A stretch of 8,354 bases of DNA from Clostridiales bacterium (GTDB taxonomy: Bacteria; Bacillota; Clostridia; Christensenellales; Christensenellaceae), in contig JAHZHM010000151.1 in the NCBI GenBank assembly GCA_019420265.1, forward strand, positions 1 through 8,354, read 5' to 3'. How positions within the stretch are numbered: position 1 is the stretch's first letter; the number at the start of each line of letters is the position of its first letter. The position numbers and the translations under genes were made by a program. Positions 1 through 4,339 of the stretch are shown here, in pieces. The notes beneath the pieces were generated by a model that worked only from the letters and a program-made list of their open reading frames with translations, ran no database searches and was not told the DNA's origin.

Positions 1-443
1 TGAAGCTGCCCCAAAAGGCCCTCGAGCTTCTCGCGCATGGCGCTGCGATACTCTTTCGAGAATTGAGAGAGCTTTTCCACTTCCTCGATGAGCGCATCCT
101 TCTGGTTCTGATACTGCTCTCTCAGGGAAGCTTCCTGCTCCGCGATGGAATCGCGCACTTTTGCCGCCTCTTCCTCCGCCTGATTCACAATCTCTTCCGC
201 TTTCTTTGCCGCCTCTTCTTCAACCTTTTTGGCATTGGCTTCTGCCGTAACCATGACGGATGCGAGAGCACCCTCCATGCTGCGGTATTTCTCCAGCTGC
301 TCCTTCGCCTCTTTCAGCTCTTTCTGCAGGCGCTCGGCCTCCGCCGCCATGCCATCCAAAAAGGCATCCACTTCCTGAGCATCATATCGGCCGCGCTTCT
401 GCTCGAACTTTGCCATATCGATATACGCTTTTGTCAGTTCCAT
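1..443 (-). CDS. divIVA: DivIVA-family polar/septal coiled-coil protein (C-terminus beyond the window)
   Basis: The reading frame starts at the ATG at 443 and stays open for 147 codons to the window edge, so the C-terminus is missing. It follows an AGGAG ribosome binding site 7 nt upstream of the ATG. The N-terminus begins MELTKAYIDMAKFEQ, and residues 20-30 read YDAQEVDAFLD, matching the DivIVA N-terminal domain (YD..EV..FL). From about residue 33 the protein is a charged heptad-like coiled coil rich in Glu, Ala and Lys. DivIVA proteins bind negatively curved membrane at septa and poles and recruit partners. The gene starts 22 nt after the sepF stop and is probably co-transcribed with it. 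Aligned without gaps to B. subtilis DivIVA from memory, Phe17 and Arg18 are Arg and Gly here. The family call is firm; the exact role (Min placement, polar growth or sporulation) cannot be read from sequence. Confidence 0.9.
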   Translation of the reverse strand, partial: MELTKAYIDMAKFEQKRGRYDAQEVDAFLDGMAAEAERLQKELKEAKEQLEKYRSMEGALASVMVTAEANAKKVEEEAAKKAEEIVNQAEEEAAKVRDSIAEQEASLREQYQNQKDALIEEVEKLSQFSKEYRSAMREKLEGLLGQL

Positions 444-465
444 ATTTTTCTCCTATCTCCAAGAT

Positions 466-963
466 CTAGAGATCGCCGACGTCGAAATCCATTGTAGAGC
501 GCTCGTTTGTCATATTGCTCGTCACTTCCACATTGGAAGGCGCCACGACAAAGATATTGCGCGCTGCTTTTTTGATATCCCCGCCCAGGGCATAGACTGC
601 ACCGCTGATGAAATCCAAAATGCGCTGCGCAACCGCCACATCGATCTCGTCCAGGTTCACGATGATGGGCTTTCTTGCCTTCAGGCTGTCGATCACGCTC
701 TGGGTTTCATCGTAGGAAGTCGGGCGGAAAATTATCATTTTCATCTGGGTATCGCCAGATGCGCTTGTCCTATTCTCAGGCATAGAAATCACTTTGCTCC
801 TTCTTCTTGAAAAGCTCGGCTCCTCATACATCGGCTCCTGCTGATCAACCTCTTCCTCGTATTCCTGGTCTTCCTCTTCGTCCAGCAGGTCGTCCTCGTA
901 GTATTCCTCGTCGTCATTGCCGCCAAGAGGCCCAAATGCCTTTTTCCAGAAATTCTTTGCCAT
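466..963 (-). CDS. sepF: SepF, membrane anchor of FtsZ
   Basis: This 165-residue protein belongs to the SepF/YlmF family, which polymerises, binds the FtsZ C-terminal tail and tethers the Z-ring to the membrane. Residues 1-14 (MAKNFWKKAFGPLG) can form the amphipathic membrane-binding helix. Residues 16-49 are a very acidic linker. The conserved SepF core runs from about 74 to 148 and contains KPIIVNLDEID (98-108), AQRILDFISGAVYALGG (112-128) and IFVVAPSNVEV (137-147). I chose the ATG at 963 because a GGAGG sequence lies 9 nt upstream (973-977) and because the helix expected at the SepF N-terminus starts there; the in-frame extension to 1017 runs into yggS. The gene lies 16 nt after yggS and 22 nt before divIVA. 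The usual ylmG and ylmH between sepF and divIVA are absent. Confidence 0.95.
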   Translation of the reverse strand: MAKNFWKKAFGPLGGNDDEEYYEDDLLDEEEDQEYEEEVDQQEPMYEEPSFSRRRSKVISMPENRTSASGDTQMKMIIFRPTSYDETQSVIDSLKARKPIIVNLDEIDVAVAQRILDFISGAVYALGGDIKKAARNIFVVAPSNVEVTSNMTNERSTMDFDVGDL

Positions 964-979
964 GTTCCATTTCCTCCGT

Positions 980-1666
980 TTAGTGGTAATCCCGTGCTCC
1001 AAAAATGCTCGAACCAACCCGCACGATGTTGGCCCCCTCTTCTATTGCAATTTTATAATCTCCCGACATTCCCATCGAGAGAAATTTACGCTCCAGATTG
1101 CCCTCATTTGGCATTTTTTCATAGAGCTCCCGCATTTTTGCGAAATAACAGCGGACGTCTTCCGGATTTTCCGCAAAGGGCGCAATGGCCATCAGCCCTT
1201 GCACTTTGATATGAGAGAACCCCTGAAGCTGCTCCAAAAAGCGCTCCAATTCCTCCTGCTCTACGCCCGCCTTGCTCTCCTCCCTGCCGATATTGACCTG
1301 CACCAGACAGTTTGTCCGCACGCCCTCCCTGGCCGACAGGCGCTCAATCTCCTGCGCAGCTTCCAGTGTGCAAAGCGAATGCAGTAACTCTATTTTATTT
1401 ATTATATACTTTATCTTATTTTTTTGCAATCGCCCAATGATATGCCAGGAGATATTTTTTGGCAAAATTTCATACTTTTCTTTCCACTCCTGCACACGGT
1501 TTTCGCCAAACGCCGTCAGGCCCGCATCTATCGCCTGCTGAATACGCTGGGCTTCCACAGTTTTGCTCACAGCAAGCAGCTGCACATCCTCTGCCCTTCT
1601 GCCCGCTTTTCGCGCACTATTTTCAATCTCTGCCAGAATTTCCTGGATATTCTCTTTGATGCTCAT
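980..1666 (-). CDS. yggS: YggS/YlmE-family PLP homeostasis protein
   Basis: This 228-residue protein is a fold-type III PLP-binding protein of the YggS/PROSC/YlmE family, a cytosolic alanine-racemase-like single domain with no known catalytic activity that maintains the pyridoxal phosphate pool. The PLP-binding lysine is expected to be K35 in LAVSK. Other family signatures are FGENRVQE (53-60), WHIIGRLQKNK (74-84), FLSMGMSGDY (195-204), which helps hold the phosphate, and VRVGSSIFGARDY (215-227) at the end. The length is typical. The ATG at 1666 is preceded by a GAGGCG ribosome binding site; the longer frame to 1744 would overlap the upstream gene. It lies 14 nt after the HlyD-like gene and 16 nt before sepF, the classic yggS-sepF pairing in Gram-positive division clusters. 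Why these two genes stay together is not established. Confidence 0.95.
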   Translation of the reverse strand: MSIKENIQEILAEIENSARKAGRRAEDVQLLAVSKTVEAQRIQQAIDAGLTAFGENRVQEWKEKYEILPKNISWHIIGRLQKNKIKYIINKIELLHSLCTLEAAQEIERLSAREGVRTNCLVQVNIGREESKAGVEQEELERFLEQLQGFSHIKVQGLMAIAPFAENPEDVRCYFAKMRELYEKMPNEGNLERKFLSMGMSGDYKIAIEEGANIVRVGSSIFGARDYH

Positions 1667-1680
1667 TGTATCGCCTCGCC

Positions 1681-2904
1681 TTAGGCATATATCTCGCTGC
1701 CCACATCCAATTTCGAGCGCAGATCCACAGGCTCGATGATGCACTCCTTATCCTGCCGGATCAAGACCGCCGCGGGCTCAAAAACCTTCTTGCCCTCTTC
1801 ATTTTTATAGTATACACCGGTTACACCGTCTTTGGTCTTAACGGCCGAAACCGGCACCTTGATGCCCACATAGTCCGCCGAAATTTTGAACTCCACCTGC
1901 CGCGCCAGCAGCAGCTTGTCCACGGGCTGGCTAAAGGCCAAATAGTAGATCTCCTTGCCCGATTCCGAGTTATGCCCATAGATGGTGGCGGTGTATTTAT
2001 AGTCCTCTCCATAGGAGAACTCCACCTGAAAAGCAGAGTTGTTTTCAAATTCAGGCACTTTCTCATCGCAGATCATCACGACATACCATTCGTTCTGGCT
2101 GACCAGCCGGTAAAGCGCGCGGCTGGCTGTCGCCTCCGTGCTGGTATAGCTGGATTTGCCCTGCAAAATATCGTTGATATTCTTCACAGTCAGCTTGGTC
2201 ATGTTTTCCGGCGTCAGCAAAATCTCCGTGCCATCAAAATGAAAGCTGACAACGCCATCCTCTTCGGCCAAAATTGTCTGTTTCCAGTTATCTATTTTGT
2301 TTTTCAGCGCGGTTTCCTGATCGTAAAATACCTTTAGCTGGTCATCCTGCTTGATGGAATCCCGCAGCACGGCCGCCCGCTCGTCCATCAGTTTTTCCAG
2401 CTCTTTATTGAGCACCAGAAGATTGCCCTCGGCCTCGCCTTTGACAATCGCGCGGATCTCCGCAGATTTTTCATCGATCATCGCGTTGAGATGCTCCAGA
2501 TCTTCCGAGCGAATGCTGGAATAGACGTTGTTTTGCTGGTAATCCATGATAGTTTCCTGCAATTTTTTCAGCTCGGCATAATCCTTATCGTTATAGTCCC
2601 AGCTATATACATCGGCAATGGGCGTTCCCTTGGTTACAACCTGCCCTTCCTGCGCAATAAACTCGGTCTTTCCATAGTTATCCGCTTTATACAGCGTCTC
2701 TTTGCGGATGACCACGCCGCTGGAACTCTTGGAAAAAGAGATTGTCCCCTGCTCTGCCGCGAAAGTCTTCACAGAGAAAACGGAAATGAGCACGATCGTC
2801 AAAATGATCGCCGCCAAAATGCCTCCGGCAATCCAAATCATTTTCGGATCAATATGAAATTGTTTTCTGCCTCGCCGAACTCTCGGCCTTGTTCTCTGCA
2901 CCAT
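1681..2904 (-). CDS. HlyD-like membrane-anchored adaptor protein in the division operon
   Basis: This 407-residue protein has the layout of an HlyD/RND-type membrane fusion (adaptor) protein. A basic cytoplasmic N-terminus (1-20) precedes one transmembrane helix at about 22-45. A lipoyl/barrel-sandwich half follows (about 60-100, with AQEGQVVTKGTPIADVY at 84-100), then a helical hairpin or coiled coil (about 105-210), the returning half (LAEEDGVVSFHFDG, 212-225), a beta-barrel-like part (about 265-345) and a membrane-proximal C-terminal part (IKVPVSAVKTKDGVTGVYY, 348-366). The domain would lie outside the cytoplasmic membrane. No ABC or RND transporter gene lies beside it. The start at 2904 is 4 nt after the phosphatase stop and has no good ribosome binding site, so translation may be coupled; an alternative ATG lies at 2928. 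The fold class is fairly sure, the function unknown. A division or envelope role is inferred only from the neighbours. Confidence 0.8.
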   Translation of the reverse strand: MVQRTRPRVRRGRKQFHIDPKMIWIAGGILAAIILTIVLISVFSVKTFAAEQGTISFSKSSSGVVIRKETLYKADNYGKTEFIAQEGQVVTKGTPIADVYSWDYNDKDYAELKKLQETIMDYQQNNVYSSIRSEDLEHLNAMIDEKSAEIRAIVKGEAEGNLLVLNKELEKLMDERAAVLRDSIKQDDQLKVFYDQETALKNKIDNWKQTILAEEDGVVSFHFDGTEILLTPENMTKLTVKNINDILQGKSSYTSTEATASRALYRLVSQNEWYVVMICDEKVPEFENNSAFQVEFSYGEDYKYTATIYGHNSESGKEIYYLAFSQPVDKLLLARQVEFKISADYVGIKVPVSAVKTKDGVTGVYYKNEEGKKVFEPAAVLIRQDKECIIEPVDLRSKLDVGSEIYA

Positions 2905-2908
2905 ACTG

Positions 2909-3580
2909 TTATCTTTCGTCCAGTTCATCCAAAATAGGGAGCAGCGCGCCAATCTCTTCCACAAGATAATCTGCGCCGCTCTCCAGCATCTTTTCGCGGT
3001 TGGAATATCCCCCAAGCACAGCCACGCTCACCGCTCCAGAAGCTTTGCCCGCGCCGACATCCGTCATAGAATCGCCGATCATCAGCGCTTGCTCGGGCGA
3101 GACACCGGCATGTTTTGCGCAGGTATAGACGCTCCAGGGATCCGGCTTGGGCGCCTGCATATCGTCCGCCGAAAGCACCAGGGAAAAGTAATCCGCAATG
3201 CCCAGCTTTTCCAGCACTTCCTTCGTGGATTCCCGGGGCTTCATCGTGGCGACGGTCATGGCGATGCCCCGCCTTTTTAGCTCTTCCAAAACTTTGAGCG
3301 TATTGGGATACAGCACCGTATCGATGCAGCTATCTTTTGCATAGAGCGCCCGGTATTCAGCCAAATCCGCCTCGAGATTTTCCTTTGAAATTCCAAGCGC
3401 ATCGAACACGCGCTCTACCAGTTTTTTGGCGCCATTGCCAATGCTCTTTCGGACGAGCTGCTGCAAATCCCCATATGCCCCGTATTTTGCCGTCACTTTT
3501 TCCAGCGCCCCGGCAATATCCGGCAGAGTATCCGCCAGCGTTCCATCCAAATCAAAAACAACTAATTTAATGCGCCCCAT
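2909..3580 (-). CDS. HAD-superfamily hydrolase, phosphoglycolate phosphatase-like (Gph/PpaX type)
   Basis: This 223-residue protein is a HAD-superfamily phosphatase with an alpha-helical C1 cap, of the Gph/PpaX/pyrophosphatase group. Motif I is VVFDLDGTLADT (7-18), with nucleophile D10 and acid/base D12. Motif II is TVATMKP (109-115), with Thr112. The motif III lysine is K145 in APKPDP, and motif IV is MIGDSMTDVGAG (167-178), with D170 and D174 for Mg2+. The cap domain is about residues 17-85. All catalytic residues are present, so it should be active; substrates in this group (phosphoglycolate, pyrophosphate, sugar phosphates) cannot be separated by sequence alone. The ATG at 3580 has an AGGAG site 7 nt upstream; the 17-residue extension to 3631 is Arg-rich, unlike the family, and overlaps a leader hairpin. 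It is the first gene of the five-gene unit and its stop lies 4 nt before the HlyD-like start. Confidence 0.9.
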   Translation of the reverse strand: MGRIKLVVFDLDGTLADTLPDIAGALEKVTAKYGAYGDLQQLVRKSIGNGAKKLVERVFDALGISKENLEADLAEYRALYAKDSCIDTVLYPNTLKVLEELKRRGIAMTVATMKPRESTKEVLEKLGIADYFSLVLSADDMQAPKPDPWSVYTCAKHAGVSPEQALMIGDSMTDVGAGKASGAVSVAVLGGYSNREKMLESGADYLVEEIGALLPILDELDER

Positions 3581-3607
3581 CTGCGCTCTCCTTTTTCTTC
3601 TCTTCCG

Positions 3608-3627
3608 GCCAAGCCTGCCTGCTTGGC
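3608..3627 (-). other. Hairpin in the 5' leader of the phosphatase-division operon
   Basis: A perfect 7-bp stem (GCCAAGC paired with GCTTGGC) encloses a 6-nt loop. It would begin about 9 nt from the predicted transcript start near 3636 and ends 27 nt before the first start codon. No T-tract follows, so it is not a terminator. It could be a 5' stabilising hairpin or a site for a regulator; nothing in the sequence decides between these. Confidence 0.45.
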
Positions 3628-3642
3628 GCACGCTGTGAGACT

Positions 3643-3671
3643 ATTATAGCACACGCTTCTTTGCAAAAAAA
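3643..3671 (-). promoter_or_regulatory. Extended -10 promoter for the gph-like/hlyD-like/yggS/sepF/divIVA operon
   Basis: On the minus strand a perfect -10 box TATAAT (3643-3648) is preceded by TGC, giving the extended form TGCTATAAT (3643-3651). At a 17-nt spacing only a T-run (about 3666-3671) occupies the -35 position, so the promoter would rely on the extended -10. The predicted start is near 3636, leaving a leader of about 55 nt. The T-run overlaps the terminator of the preceding gene, so the two units are packed back to back. Confidence 0.75.
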
Positions 3672-3723
3672 GAGGCGCCGCAGGGGAAAAATGGCAGTTT
3701 CTGCCGCTTTGCCTGCCGACGCC
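3665..3723 (-). terminator. Intrinsic terminator of the DUF4190-like gene
   Basis: Starting 7 nt after the stop codon, an outer stem of about 11 bp with one bulge and one G-U pair joins 3712-3723 (GGCGTCGGCAGG on the minus strand) to 3674-3684 (CCTGCGGCGCC). It is followed by TCTTTTTTT (3665-3673). Inside it sits a second hairpin, GGCAG-AAA-CTGCC (3693-3705), followed by its own TTTTT (3687-3691). Either hairpin could terminate transcription, and the nested arrangement should be efficient. The pairing was done by hand. Confidence 0.75.
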
Positions 3724-3730
3724 CAGCTTT

Positions 3731-4198
3731 TTATAAAATCAGCCCCGCTCCCAAAGCCGCCATCTCGGCCGCGCTCAGGAAATAGTCGAAATATTCAAAC
3801 CCATACGCGCCAAACGCTGCGCCCACCAGAACCACCACTAAAACGATCAGCAAAAGGCTGAGGCCAAGGCCAATCGAAGAGGTGATAATGCCTGCCAGCG
3901 CCATGCCATCCTTTTTGTTTTTCTTTCTGCCGATGATGCCCATGACGAGCCCCGCAATGCCGCATCCAATGCCCAGCGGCATGAACACAAAGATCAGCAA
4001 AAGGCTGAGAATACCGCAGACCATTGCCGCAATCCCAAGGCCCTTGCCCGGCTGCTCGGGCTGGTTTGGCCCATAGCCGCCCTGATAATAGGGCTGCTGG
4101 CCATAGGGCTGATTTTGATAGCCCTGCGTATAAGGCGGCTGCCCATAGGGCGCGTTTGCCTGCCAGTTCTGCTGACCCTGATTTTGATTATTTTCCAT
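3731..4198 (-). CDS. Small DUF4190-like membrane protein with Q/N/P/Y/G-rich N-terminal tail
   Basis: This 155-residue protein has two parts. Residues 1-50 are a disordered-looking tail dominated by Gln, Asn, Pro, Tyr and Gly, with loose repeats such as APYGQPPY, QPYGQQPY and QGGYGPNQ. Residues 53-90 (GLGIAAMVCGILSLLLIFVF, then GIAGLVMGIIGRKK) and 98-128 (GMALAGIITSSIGLGL, then VLVVVLVGAA) are hydrophobic and glycine-rich with a basic loop RKKNKKDG between them, matching the pattern of DUF4190 membrane proteins. No enzymatic residues are visible and the function is unknown. The ATG at 4198 has a GGAG site 10 nt upstream. The gene stands alone, with its own promoter and terminator, between pheT and the division operon. 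The tail suggests a cytoplasmic interaction segment, which is inference only. Confidence 0.8.
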   Translation of the reverse strand: MENNQNQGQQNWQANAPYGQPPYTQGYQNQPYGQQPYYQGGYGPNQPEQPGKGLGIAAMVCGILSLLLIFVFMPLGIGCGIAGLVMGIIGRKKNKKDGMALAGIITSSIGLGLSLLLIVLVVVLVGAAFGAYGFEYFDYFLSAAEMAALGAGLIL

Positions 4199-4230
4199 AT
4201 TTACTCTGCTCCATTATGCCAATTTTCTTA

Positions 4231-4259
4231 ATCATACAATATCCGCTCTCTCTTTGCAA
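4231..4259 (-). promoter_or_regulatory. Sigma-A-type promoter of the DUF4190-like gene
   Basis: On the minus strand TTGCAA (4254-4259, four of six matches to TTGACA) and TATGAT (4231-4236, five of six matches to TATAAT) are separated by exactly 17 nt. The predicted start is near 4224, giving a leader of about 26 nt that carries the ribosome binding site. It lies just downstream of the pheT terminator, which supports a separate transcription unit. Confidence 0.75.
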
Positions 4260-4300
4260 GAAGCGAACTTTGCAATTTTGTATCCAACGCTGCTGCCTTG

Positions 4301-4333
4301 ATATAAAAAGAACGCCGAGAATTCGGCGCTCTT
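4301..4333 (-). terminator. Intrinsic terminator of the pheS-pheT operon
   Basis: Beginning 6 nt after the pheT stop, an 11-bp stem (AAGAGCGCCGA with TCGGCGTTCTT, one G-U pair) closes a 4-nt loop and is followed by a T-rich run on the minus strand. The other strand also has a T-run after the stem (4332-4338), so the hairpin could act in both directions, though no plus-strand gene needs it. Confidence 0.9.
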
Positions 4334-4339
4334 TTTTGC

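Noticed and set aside
63..497. 144-codon plus-strand frame at the window start
   Set aside because: The minus strand reads as DivIVA with a good start and heptads; the plus frame is a Leu/Phe/Arg-rich mirror of coiled-coil codons.
1667..1744. 26-residue N-terminal extension of YggS
   Set aside because: It would overlap the HlyD-like gene, and the family start is MSIKENI, preceded by a GAGGCG site.
3581..3631. 17-residue N-terminal extension of the HAD phosphatase
   Set aside because: It is Arg-rich and unlike the family, covers the leader hairpin and has no ribosome binding site, whereas the ATG at 3580 has AGGAG and gives the normal length.
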